Of a DNA stretch of 15,808 nucleotides, positions 6,491-13,463 are shown one piece after another. A program made the position numbers and the translations under genes. Under the pieces are notes generated by a model. The model did no database searches, was not told the DNA's origin, and was given only the letters and a program-made list of their open reading frames with translations. Positions within the stretch are counted from its first letter, which is position 1, and every line of letters starts with the position of its first letter. The stretch is taken from assembly GCA_965662365.1 (NCBI GenBank), contig CBFIHR010000091.1, forward strand, positions 1-15,808, given 5' to 3'. The DNA comes from CAWVWD01 sp965662365 (GTDB taxonomy: Bacteria > Bacteroidota > Bacteroidia > Chitinophagales > Saprospiraceae).

Positions 6491-7297
6491 TTATAATTTT
6501 TCGCTACAATATTTACAATAAATAGCATCAAGATCGTGTCCGTCATTTCCACAAGCTATACACGCTCGTGTTGTCACATCGTTCGACGCATTGGCTAATT
6601 CCATAGAAACAATACCCGTAGGAACGGCGAGGACGGCATAACCTAATAGCATAATAACGGCAGCAATCGTCTGACCTAAAGGCGTTACAGGCGAAATATC
6701 ACCGTAACCGACAGTCGTAATGGTAACAATTGCCCAGTAAATACTTCGAGGAATACTGGTAAACTGTTCTGAATTGGAATTGCCCTCGATCACATACAAA
6801 ATAGACCCAAAAATCATGACCAATAAAATAACAAAAGATAGAAAAACGGTAATTTTAGTAAGACTTGCTTGCACCGCTTTGAGGAGGATTTTCCCTTCGT
6901 TGAGGTAATGTACTAACTTAAATACTCTGAAAATCCGTAATAATCGTAATATTCGGATCACAAGTAAGTAGTTCATTTGGTAAGGAAGAATCACCAGAAT
7001 ATACATGGGCAAAATCGCTAAAAGATCAATAACGCCATAAAAACTGCTCGCATATTTCCACGGCTTTTTTACAGAGTATAATCTAAGAAGATATTCGATG
7101 GTGAAAATAACGGTGAAAATCCATTCGACGATAAAAAATACATTGTCGTATTTTTCGTCTAAAGATTTTACACTTTCTAACATGACGACAATGACACTTA
7201 GAATAATAGCAACTAATAGCGTAACATCAAATAGTTTTCCTAAAGGTGTATCCGCTTCAAAAATTATCTCGTGTATTTTGTCTCTCCAGTTTGTCAT
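6491..7297 (-). CDS. Voltage-gated potassium channel with C-terminal zinc ribbon
   Basis: A 268-residue inner-membrane ion channel with the full six-helix voltage-gated layout. Hydrophobic S1 (about 23-41), S2 (53-72) and S3 (86-104) precede an S4 voltage sensor (113-127) with positive residues at every third position: R115, R118, R121, R124 and K127. S5 (148-170), a pore loop with the potassium selectivity filter TVGYGD (195-200), and S6 (209-234) follow. A short tail carries two CxxC pairs, C246/C249 and C261/C264, a zinc-ribbon knuckle that could sense metal or redox state or help tetramer assembly. A well-spaced promoter lies directly upstream on the minus strand. Potassium selectivity is clear from the filter; the gating role of the ribbon is inference. 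The start MTNWRDKIHEI is the only suitable one. Confidence 0.92.
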   Translation of the reverse strand: MTNWRDKIHEIIFEADTPLGKLFDVTLLVAIILSVIVVMLESVKSLDEKYDNVFFIVEWIFTVIFTIEYLLRLYSVKKPWKYASSFYGVIDLLAILPMYILVILPYQMNYLLVIRILRLLRIFRVFKLVHYLNEGKILLKAVQASLTKITVFLSFVILLVMIFGSILYVIEGNSNSEQFTSIPRSIYWAIVTITTVGYGDISPVTPLGQTIAAVIMLLGYAVLAVPTGIVSMELANASNDVTTRACIACGNDGHDLDAIYCKYCSEKL

Positions 7298-7331
7298 ATT
7301 TTTTTCTTAAAATCTGTTGCTGACTGTATCA

Positions 7332-7361
7332 CAAAGATATTATTTTTGTGATAATTCAAAA
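7332..7361 (-). promoter_or_regulatory. Predicted promoter of the potassium channel gene
   Basis: On the minus strand TATCTTTG (7332-7339) matches the TAnnTTTG -7 box and a TTTTG (ending at 7357) lies 17 nt upstream, within the spacing used by Bacteroidota sigma factors. Transcription would start near 7325, giving a leader of about 28 nt. A plus-strand TATTTTTG (7341-7348) with TTG 21 nt upstream (7317-7319) overlaps it and could drive the opposite gene. Confidence 0.55.
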
Positions 7362-7566
7362 ATAATTGATTTTTGATGGTTTAGATTCATTCTGAATAGG
7401 TTTGAAATAGGTTCGAACAAGAATATAGATGCTATATTTATTTAGATGTTATTAAACAATCTGAATTGTTTTTAATTTTATACTAATATTATTACACACA
7501 ACATAAGTAAAACGAGTCTATACAAAATATCACTTGTTGCTGCTCCAAATTAAATTAAAATAAGAT
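7362..7566 (+). other. AT-rich leader of the small membrane protein gene
   Basis: If the plus-strand box at 7341-7348 is used, this stretch is a 200-nt untranslated leader. The only structure I see is a weak hairpin, AAACAAT (7454-7460) and ATTGTTT (7465-7471) with loop CTGA, followed by TTTAATTTT. It could be an attenuator but has almost no G-C pairs. No gene is visible. Confidence 0.3.
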
Positions 7567-8028
7567 ATGCAAAAAATAGAAGACAATACACAAGAATCTT
7601 TTTTTACAAAATCAATGAATCCTTACTTGATAGCAGCAGTTTGTCTCGGAGGTGCAGTTCTATTCATGGTGTTAGGTAGTTTTATGAATGCGATCGGTGC
7701 AACGTCCCTTTCAGAACGTTTTCCGTACATTTCAGTTGGTTCTTTCATGTTGCTTTTTGCTGTTTATAATTCGATATTCAGTCTTAATGCAGCAGATTTA
7801 AATCAATACTGGGGAAAATCATTTCTGGCTTACTTAGGCTTAGTCGCTGGAGGCTTATTATTTGCGTATTTATTTTCGTCATTATGGCTACCTGGTACAT
7901 TTCGATGGATTTTTTCAATTTTGACTTTTGGCTATTTAGCTTTTTTATCAATTATGGGATTCGTGAAGCGGATGTTTATGATTGTGAAGCGAGAAGACGA
8001 GCGAATGCACGGAAAATGGGACGAATAG
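7567..8028 (+). CDS. Small integral membrane protein, four predicted helices
   Basis: Not recognised as a named family. The 153-residue product has a short polar N-terminus (MQKIEDNTQESFFTK), then four hydrophobic segments at about 18-42, 51-73, 83-105 and 110-132, and a charged cytoplasmic tail (VKREDERMHGKWDE). The basic stretch KRMF after the fourth helix and the tail suggest both termini face the cytoplasm. No catalytic or metal-binding motif is apparent. It stands alone on the plus strand between the divergent channel gene and trxB. The hydrophobic layout and clean stop make a real gene very likely; the function is unknown. Confidence 0.75.
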   Translation: MQKIEDNTQESFFTKSMNPYLIAAVCLGGAVLFMVLGSFMNAIGATSLSERFPYISVGSFMLLFAVYNSIFSLNAADLNQYWGKSFLAYLGLVAGGLLFAYLFSSLWLPGTFRWIFSILTFGYLAFLSIMGFVKRMFMIVKREDERMHGKWDE

Positions 8029-8433
8029 TAAAAATCCCGATAATATCTGGATTTTAGAATATCTGAAAGAAGCCGCTAAATTACTAATTCGCTCTGGTAT
8101 GTGGTTAGCTGTGGAGTTCGGTAGAGTGAAAAGCGAGCTGGATTCCTAATCATTAATTAGATACCTTTAATATTTGATAGATTGTTACAAAATATTGACT
8201 GACCTTTCTGCGTAAGCAGATTTTCGTACGCTAACCTTGTTTTAAATCCTCTTAATGTTCGTAGAAACCTAACGCTCTGTAACACGAATTACTAAAAAGT
8301 GGAAATGTCTATGTGCAGACGTTTGATAATGCAACTATTTTTTTAGATTTTTGTATTCCTTTAGAATAAGATAATGCGATATGATTAGAATATCTATTTA
8401 TCTATTAATTACTACTTTTTATTAAAAAGAAAG
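8029..8433. other. 405-nt gene-free region before trxB with small hairpins
   Basis: No reading frame of note on either strand. AAAATCC (8031-8037) pairs with GGATTTT (8049-8055) directly after the upstream stop, a weak terminator candidate. A compact hairpin TCTGC-GTAA-GCAGA lies at 8207-8220, with the same GTAA loop as the 48-nt leader elements. The words CGCTCTG and AATTACTAA each occur near both ends (8080-8100 and 8270-8296). No clear TAnnTTTG promoter was found, although AT-rich sequence before the ATG is suitable; AAAGAAAG directly precedes the trxB start. Confidence 0.4.
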
Positions 8434-9369
8434 ATGACAGAACAACATAAGTGCGTGATTATTGGCTCAGGACCAGCAGGTTATACTGCGGCAATTTACG
8501 CAGCAAGAGCAAACATGAAACCTATCATGTTCACAGGAATGCAACCCGGTGGACAATTGATGACGACAACTGAAGTAGAGAATTTTCCGGGTTATCCGAA
8601 GGGAATCACCGGGCCAGAGATGATGGAAGAGTTAAAAGAGCAGGCAGAACGATTCGGTACAGAAATTCGCTATGAGTTTATTAATAAAGTAGATTTGTCG
8701 GGCGATGTTCACAAAATTTGGACTGAAAGTGGACAAGAAATTCATGCACACGCTATTATTATTTCGACTGGTGCAGATGCTAAATGGTTGGGCTTAGAGT
8801 CAGAAGAGAAATTCAAGAATAATGGTGTTTCGGCTTGTGCAGTGTGTGACGGCTTCTTCTTTAGAGGGCAAGATGTAGCGGTTGTCGGTGCTGGAGATAC
8901 CGCAGCAGAGGAAGCGACTTATTTAGCAAAATTGTGTAAAACGGTACACATGTTAGTCCGTCGTGATGAAATGCGTGCTTCGAAAATTATGCAAGAACGT
9001 GTGATGAATACGGAAAATATTATCGTTCATTGGAACACAGAAACAGATGAAATCTTAGGTGACGAATTTGTAAATGCGATCCGTATTCGTAATAATAAAA
9101 CTGGCGAAAAAACAGAAATCCCAGTTGGTGGATTTTTCGTAGCTATCGGCCACAAACCGAATACCGATATTTTCAAAGGTTGGTTAGATATGGATGACGC
9201 TGGTTATTTAATTACAGAAGCAAAATCTACTCGTACTAATATTGAAGGTGTTTTCGCTTCGGGCGATGCACAAGATAACGTTTATCGTCAGGCAGTCACT
9301 GCAGCAGGAACAGGTTGTATGGCAGCTTTAGATGCCGAACGTTATTTAGCAGCGAAGGGCTTACATTAA
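8434..9369 (+). CDS. trxB: Thioredoxin-disulfide reductase
   Basis: A 311-residue cytoplasmic flavoenzyme, the normal size for low-molecular-weight thioredoxin reductase, which uses NADPH and FAD to reduce thioredoxin. The FAD-binding motif GSGPAGYTAAIYAARA lies at 11-26, MQPGGQLMTTTEVENFPG at 36-53, the redox-active CAVC (C135 and C138) in SACAVCDG, the NADPH-binding GAGDTA at 152-157 with the phosphate-contacting RR at 176-177, and the second FAD motif GVFASGDAQDNVYRQ near the C-terminus. All catalytic residues are present. It is a single-gene unit: a long gene-free region precedes it and a strong hairpin terminator follows about 30 nt after the stop. No thioredoxin gene is adjacent. Confidence 0.97.
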   Translation: MTEQHKCVIIGSGPAGYTAAIYAARANMKPIMFTGMQPGGQLMTTTEVENFPGYPKGITGPEMMEELKEQAERFGTEIRYEFINKVDLSGDVHKIWTESGQEIHAHAIIISTGADAKWLGLESEEKFKNNGVSACAVCDGFFFRGQDVAVVGAGDTAAEEATYLAKLCKTVHMLVRRDEMRASKIMQERVMNTENIIVHWNTETDEILGDEFVNAIRIRNNKTGEKTEIPVGGFFVAIGHKPNTDIFKGWLDMDDAGYLITEAKSTRTNIEGVFASGDAQDNVYRQAVTAAGTGCMAALDAERYLAAKGLH

Positions 9370-9393
9370 AAAATCGTCACTTCGTTGAAAATA

Positions 9394-9466
9394 AAAATGA
9401 GGCTATTTCAGCAGTCAAAGTAAAGCAAGGTTTACTTCGGCGGTCTGAAATAGCCTCGTTTTTTAT
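9394..9466. terminator. Strong, probably bidirectional terminator between trxB and the TPR gene
   Basis: GAGGCTATTTCAG (9399-9411) pairs with CTGAAATAGCCTC (9445-9457) as a perfect 13-bp stem. An inner AAGTAAA/TTTACTT hairpin extends it, and six Ts follow on the plus strand. Read on the minus strand the stem is followed by ATTTTTATTTT. Its place between convergent genes fits a shared terminator. Confidence 0.92.
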
Positions 9467-9512
9467 AACATCTATCCGCTGTCAAGAAGCAAAGTGAAGC
9501 GGCTGTTAACCG

Positions 9513-11114
9513 TTATTTTTCAACTACCTTTTTTAAAATAGCCTTTAACTCTTGATAATCATTTTCTTTAGTTTCTAATAATCTATCTCGTTCGGCTACT
9601 TCTTTTCGGGCATAAATCAGACTTCTATAAAAATAGACATTTAAAGAAACTAATAACAAGGCGATAATTCCCCAAAAAACAGCCCAGAAACGAAGCCGTT
9701 TAATAGTTTTGAAGTGAGCTGCTTCGCCAATTAACCGATTCTTAGCCGTATTTTCAATCCAGTATCGTTTTTTATTCTCTTCCAAACTATCACTCAAACT
9801 TTCATATTTTTGTTGAGCGATGTAAGCTTCTCGATATTGTTTTTTGGAGGCATACAGTAAGGACAACAATTCGTTAGCATCTTTCATCAGGGCTTTATCA
9901 TTAAGATTATCAGCTATTTGCACGCCTTTTTTGACTTCTGTCAATGCCTCGTTATATTTCGATTGTTGCAAATAAGCATGCCCTAAGTTAATATAGTTTT
10001 CACACTGACGATTGGGGATATCCAATTCTATATTTAGTTTTAGCGCATCTCGTAGATATTGAATAGCCTGATTAACACCAATATGTGTTTTATAAATACT
10101 TCCCAAACGGTTATAACTCATCGCAACGCCGTGTAAGTCGTTGGTAGATTGAAAAATACCTAAAGCTTTCCGCTCATATTCTACACCTTTTGCCGCTTCA
10201 TTCTGACGTAAGAAAGTCAAGCCTATTGCAGAATAAATGGAAGCCACTAATTGAGGGTGATCACGAATCATCACCAGGTCGGAGGCATTCAAAAAAGCTT
10301 CTAATGCTCGTTCGTACTGTTCTTGTTCGAACTTTGCTTTACCAATGCTGAAGTAAGTTTCTCCGATAACTCGACGATTGCCAATCGACTTTGCGACATC
10401 TAAAGCCGCTTGAAAATATTCCATCGCTTCCTCAAAATCTCCCTGCGACAAAAAAGTTGTACCTAAGTTAATGTAACTTTCTGTAATGCCGACTGTATTT
10501 TTGTTGGTTTCAAAAACAGCTAAAGCATCTCGATGAAACTGAAAAGATTTTCTATTGTTATTTGCTTTTCGGTGAGCAATACCGATTTTATTTAAAGCCT
10601 CCCCCAGTTCATTTTGCGTATTCGATTGATCTAATAATATTTTAGCTTCGGTATAATTAGCGATTGCATTTTGATACGATTCTTGACGTAAGTAATAATC
10701 CCCCAACGCCAATTTAGCCATAATCTGCAACTCTCGGTTAGCCGAACTATCGGCCAATATTTTGAACGCTTCAAAATACTCAAAAGCCAACTTCATTTTA
10801 TCATAGTCAAAATACAACTGTCCGAGCGTCAGTTTAGATTTGCCAATCAACTCGATATTATCCAACCGTTTTGCATTACGCAAAGCTTTTTCAGCAGACT
10901 CAATGGCTAATTCCAAACTTGATGTCTGTTGAGCTTTCGCAATTGCACACCAGAGTAAAACTTTTACAGAGTCTGATGTGGTATTATTTAAAACAGTTTC
11001 TAAGCTATCGACTTTAGACGTTTTGACTTTGACAATCTTTGGTTGTCCAAGAAGTCCTGTAACACAAAACACCAGCAAAAAAGAGAAAATAATATATTGT
11101 AGGAAGTATTTCAC
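9513..11114 (-). CDS. Exported TPR-repeat protein with transmembrane and coiled-coil tail
   Basis: A 533-residue protein with a signal peptide (MKYFLQYIIFSFLLVFCVTGLLGQ), an array of tetratricopeptide repeats over about residues 50-450 (for example ALNKIGIAHRKANNNRKSFQFHRDAL and ESYINLGTTFLSQGDFEEAMEYFQAAL), one transmembrane helix (about 474-496, FWAVFWGIIALLLVSLNVYFY) and a 37-residue charged helical tail. This is the architecture of the periplasmic/membrane part of Bacteroidota TPR histidine kinases and LuxR-type regulators, but the protein ends right after the coiled coil with no kinase or DNA-binding domain. It may signal through a partner or be a scaffold. The start is GTG at 11114; an in-frame stop lies two codons upstream, and this start is needed for the signal peptide. 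It lies 95 nt behind the DUF192 gene and may share its transcript. Confidence 0.88.
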   Translation of the reverse strand: MKYFLQYIIFSFLLVFCVTGLLGQPKIVKVKTSKVDSLETVLNNTTSDSVKVLLWCAIAKAQQTSSLELAIESAEKALRNAKRLDNIELIGKSKLTLGQLYFDYDKMKLAFEYFEAFKILADSSANRELQIMAKLALGDYYLRQESYQNAIANYTEAKILLDQSNTQNELGEALNKIGIAHRKANNNRKSFQFHRDALAVFETNKNTVGITESYINLGTTFLSQGDFEEAMEYFQAALDVAKSIGNRRVIGETYFSIGKAKFEQEQYERALEAFLNASDLVMIRDHPQLVASIYSAIGLTFLRQNEAAKGVEYERKALGIFQSTNDLHGVAMSYNRLGSIYKTHIGVNQAIQYLRDALKLNIELDIPNRQCENYINLGHAYLQQSKYNEALTEVKKGVQIADNLNDKALMKDANELLSLLYASKKQYREAYIAQQKYESLSDSLEENKKRYWIENTAKNRLIGEAAHFKTIKRLRFWAVFWGIIALLLVSLNVYFYRSLIYARKEVAERDRLLETKENDYQELKAILKKVVEK

Positions 11115-11209
11115 AAATTATATTTTAAAGGAATTTATCCGTTTTCATCAGACGCACCCGAGGTGTTTTTCTTGTAAGCATTATTAAAAAACCAATAATT
11201 AGGAAAAGG

Positions 11210-11752
11210 TTACAACCGTTCAAAACTAATTTTGTCCCCTTCTCGAATACCATATTTTCCAGCAAAACCAGCATTTACTTCTACAACGTATTGAGCAACC
11301 TTGCCATCAGAAGGTACAGAATCCGTCGAAAATGGTGTTGTGTGGCTTTTAATAGAAACAATTTCCATATTGCTATTGACATAAATAATATCCAAAGGAA
11401 TACTTGTATTTTTCATCCAAAATGATCGTGTTTCACTATTTGGAAAAATAAATAACATTCCTTTATCGAACGACATGGATTTACGGTACATTAATCCCTG
11501 TGTAATGGCGGCTTCTGTTTCTGCGATTTCGATGGCAATATCCGTAATAACAGAATCTTCCCGAACGAAAGTCAAATTTCCTTCATGCTCAAAAGTTATG
11601 TCTGAATTAACCTCCTCTTGTGTCGTCTTTTCGCTTGACGGCTCTTCACTTGCACAACCGAACATGCCTAATATCAATATTCCGAAAGCGATTAAAACAC
11701 TTGGAACGAATATTTTGATAGTCAATTGCGGTTTATTTGTCTTACTTTTCAT
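11210..11752 (-). CDS. DUF192 family lipoprotein
   Basis: A 180-residue exported protein. The N-terminal hydrophobic segment (12-32) ends at Cys33 in GMFGC, a slightly unusual lipobox, followed by an acidic/serine-rich linker. Residues 60-180 form a complete DUF192 domain with its hallmark segments: GLMYRKSM (86-93), GMLFIFP (98-104), FWMKNTSIPLDIIYV (111-125) and YVVEVNAGFAGKYGI (155-169). DUF192 proteins are small beta-barrel-like domains of unknown activity, commonly periplasmic. A TACTTTTG promoter-like box lies about 50 nt upstream on the minus strand. The gene is followed by the TPR gene in the same direction with a 95-nt gap, so co-transcription is possible. Confidence 0.92.
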   Translation of the reverse strand: MKSKTNKPQLTIKIFVPSVLIAFGILILGMFGCASEEPSSEKTTQEEVNSDITFEHEGNLTFVREDSVITDIAIEIAETEAAITQGLMYRKSMSFDKGMLFIFPNSETRSFWMKNTSIPLDIIYVNSNMEIVSIKSHTTPFSTDSVPSDGKVAQYVVEVNAGFAGKYGIREGDKISFERL

Positions 11753-11800
11753 AGTTTATTTTCGTTGATTATTGATAATGGTTCAAATCTTTTTTTACCA

Positions 11801-11808
11801 CAAAAGTA
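11801..11808 (-). promoter_or_regulatory. Candidate -7 box for the DUF192 gene
   Basis: TACTTTTG on the minus strand fits TAnnTTTG, about 50 nt before the DUF192 ATG. No TTG is found at the usual distance upstream. A small palindrome GGAAT-TT-ATTCC (11828-11839) lies just upstream and could be an operator, though this is speculative. Confidence 0.35.
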
Positions 11809-11906
11809 TTGAATTATTGAGGAGTTTGGAATTTATTCCATCAAAAAGGAAGATTGATTTTTTCTAAGAAAGTTTTATTAACAGTCAATTATAAAACATT
11901 AAAGCC

Positions 11907-13283
11907 ATGAGAATAATTTATTTAACAACAGTTTTTACCTTAATGCTTAATTGTAGCCTTGCTCAAGTTTGGGAACAAAGTTACGTTCCTGATACGGCAT
12001 TTTGGGGCGGGCAGGGTTTGTCGTATCAAGTCATACAAACTCAAGATAATGGCTATTTAATGGCCGGTGAATTGGATTTACCAACTGGTGCCATTCGGCA
12101 TTATATTCAACTTATTAAAACGAATAATCAAGGTAATGAAGTTTGGCGAAAACTCTTGGCGACAACCTACGGTGATGTCCGGCTGGATAGAGTGAATGGC
12201 ATTTATGAAATGCTCGACGGTGGGTTTTTAATTGGTGGAAGTACCTATTACAATCAATTTGGATTATACCTTGTCCGTACAGACGCTGCTGGAGATACGA
12301 TTTGGAGAAAAGTACACGATACATTTGGGATTCAAAATCTTACCGCTTTTTCAAAAACAACGACGGACGAGTTTTTAAGTCTTGGTCGTTCTGATTCGAC
12401 CCTATTATTATTTCGAACCGATACTTCAGGCAATTTAACGTTACAAAAAAACTTAGACGATTACTTTAGGCCTTACGATATAGCAGAAATGCCAAATGGG
12501 GATTACCTTATCGTAGGAACAAGAAATGGCGTATTGCATACCGTCAGGACGGATACACAAGGCGATACGCTGTGGACAAAAGATTATTTCTATTCAACAG
12601 GCGATGCAGCGACAGCCGTTCAGCCCTTGCCCAATGGCGATTTTTTGGTTGGAGGTTATAGGACAGGTTTTACCGGACAATCGGCGACAATGGCTCGATA
12701 CGATGGTAGTGGCAACGAAGTCTGGCAGACGATTCTGGGAAATATAGTTAGTACAGATGCCAGGGTTTCGGATATGGTTTTGGATGCTGCGGGTAACTGT
12801 CTGGCGACTGGTTCTGTTACAGAAAATTTGTGGACGGCTACGAACGGCGGCTTTGTGGCAGCCGTTACGCTTAGTGGACAAACGCTCTGGATGGATACTT
12901 TAAGCGTTGCTATCAATGCCGGAGGTGCGTCGATTATTTCGCCTTTCGGCAATTGTTACATCGTGGCAGGCGGAAGTCCGCAAGGTTATTACCTCAAAAG
13001 TGATTGTGGCACGACGACGACTTTTTCTAATTCGAAATTTGATTTTGATATAAAAATCGCTCCGAATCCGGCAACAGATTTTACGCAAATTACCATTGAA
13101 AATTGCCAATTACAATCGCTTCATTTAAAACTATTTGATGAAACGGGTCGAGTCGTGCGAGCGGTAAACATCGGGAAGGAATACCGCTTAGAATGCCACG
13201 ATTTGCCCGCAGGCATATATTATTTGGGTGTTTTTAATAAAAATCAGTTGATTGGAAATGGAAAAGTGCTTATTGAAAAATAA
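11907..13283 (+). CDS. Secreted beta-propeller-like protein with T9SS sorting domain
   Basis: A 458-residue exported protein. The signal peptide MRIIYLTTVFTLMLNCSLAQ is followed by repeats that each contain a 'dG(Y/F)LigG' strand and a 'RTDxxGdTxW' strand (for example MLDGGFLIGGSTYYNQFGLYLVRTDAAGDTIW and LPNGDFLVGGYRTG), typical of beta-propeller-like secreted proteins. The last 81 residues (about 378-458), with IAPNPATDF, LFDETGRVV and LPAGIYYLGVF, form a type A T9SS C-terminal sorting domain, which directs export across the outer membrane through the type IX system and is normally cleaved. The ligand or enzyme activity is unknown. This gene is the strongest taxonomic marker in the window. 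No convincing terminator follows. Confidence 0.92.
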   Translation: MRIIYLTTVFTLMLNCSLAQVWEQSYVPDTAFWGGQGLSYQVIQTQDNGYLMAGELDLPTGAIRHYIQLIKTNNQGNEVWRKLLATTYGDVRLDRVNGIYEMLDGGFLIGGSTYYNQFGLYLVRTDAAGDTIWRKVHDTFGIQNLTAFSKTTTDEFLSLGRSDSTLLLFRTDTSGNLTLQKNLDDYFRPYDIAEMPNGDYLIVGTRNGVLHTVRTDTQGDTLWTKDYFYSTGDAATAVQPLPNGDFLVGGYRTGFTGQSATMARYDGSGNEVWQTILGNIVSTDARVSDMVLDAAGNCLATGSVTENLWTATNGGFVAAVTLSGQTLWMDTLSVAINAGGASIISPFGNCYIVAGGSPQGYYLKSDCGTTTTFSNSKFDFDIKIAPNPATDFTQITIENCQLQSLHLKLFDETGRVVRAVNIGKEYRLECHDLPAGIYYLGVFNKNQLIGNGKVLIEK

Positions 13284-13364
13284 CGCATTTTATTAAGAAA
13301 TGTCAATTCAAAAAAATCAACTATCGCCGGGTGATTATTTATAATAATTTGAAAAAACGGTTTA

Positions 13365-13396
13365 TTGTTTTTCCAATAATCATTTCGTACCTTTTG
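13365..13396 (+). promoter_or_regulatory. Candidate promoter of the dynamin-like gene
   Basis: TTG at 13365-13367 is 20 nt upstream of TACCTTTTG (13388-13396), one base longer than the TAnnTTTG consensus. Transcription would start near 13403, about 60 nt before the ATG. If correct, the RNA would begin inside the first of the two alternative hairpins that follow. Confidence 0.35.
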
Positions 13397-13398
13397 GT

Positions 13399-13449
13399 CT
13401 TGCTATCGGTTGCTGGTTACTGGTAGCAAGAAACAAAGAACCAGCAACC
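13399..13449 (+). repeat. Mutually exclusive hairpins upstream of the dynamin-like gene
   Basis: Hairpin A pairs CTTGCTATCGGT (13399-13410) with ACTGGTAGCAAG (13419-13430), 12 bp with two G-U wobbles. Hairpin B pairs GGTTGCTGGTT (13408-13418) with AACCAGCAACC (13439-13449), a perfect 11 bp. The two compete for bases 13408-13410 and nearby sequence, so only one can form fully. Hairpin B ends 14 nt before the ATG. A TTG-started reading frame crosses this repeat from 13410 but is unlikely to be translated. Confidence 0.65.
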
Positions 13450-13463
13450 AGAAACCAAATCGT

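Noticed and set aside
9315..9497. 60-codon plus-strand frame overlapping the trxB 3' end and terminator
   Set aside because: It runs through the trxB terminator hairpin and overlaps trxB out of frame, so it is not a plausible gene.
11146..11175. Small hairpin with a T run (CACC-CGA-GGTG) on the plus strand between the DUF192 and TPR genes
   Set aside because: The stem is only 4-5 bp and both flanking genes are on the minus strand, so there is nothing for it to terminate.
12526..13109. Several overlapping 70-98 codon frames inside the T9SS protein gene
   Set aside because: They overlap one another in other frames of a clear coding region and have no signal, domain or spacing that suggests translation.
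13410..13463. TTG-started 18-residue extension of the dynamin-like protein
   Set aside because: It only translates the inverted repeat; the ATG at 13464 is a better start and lies before the conserved helical region.
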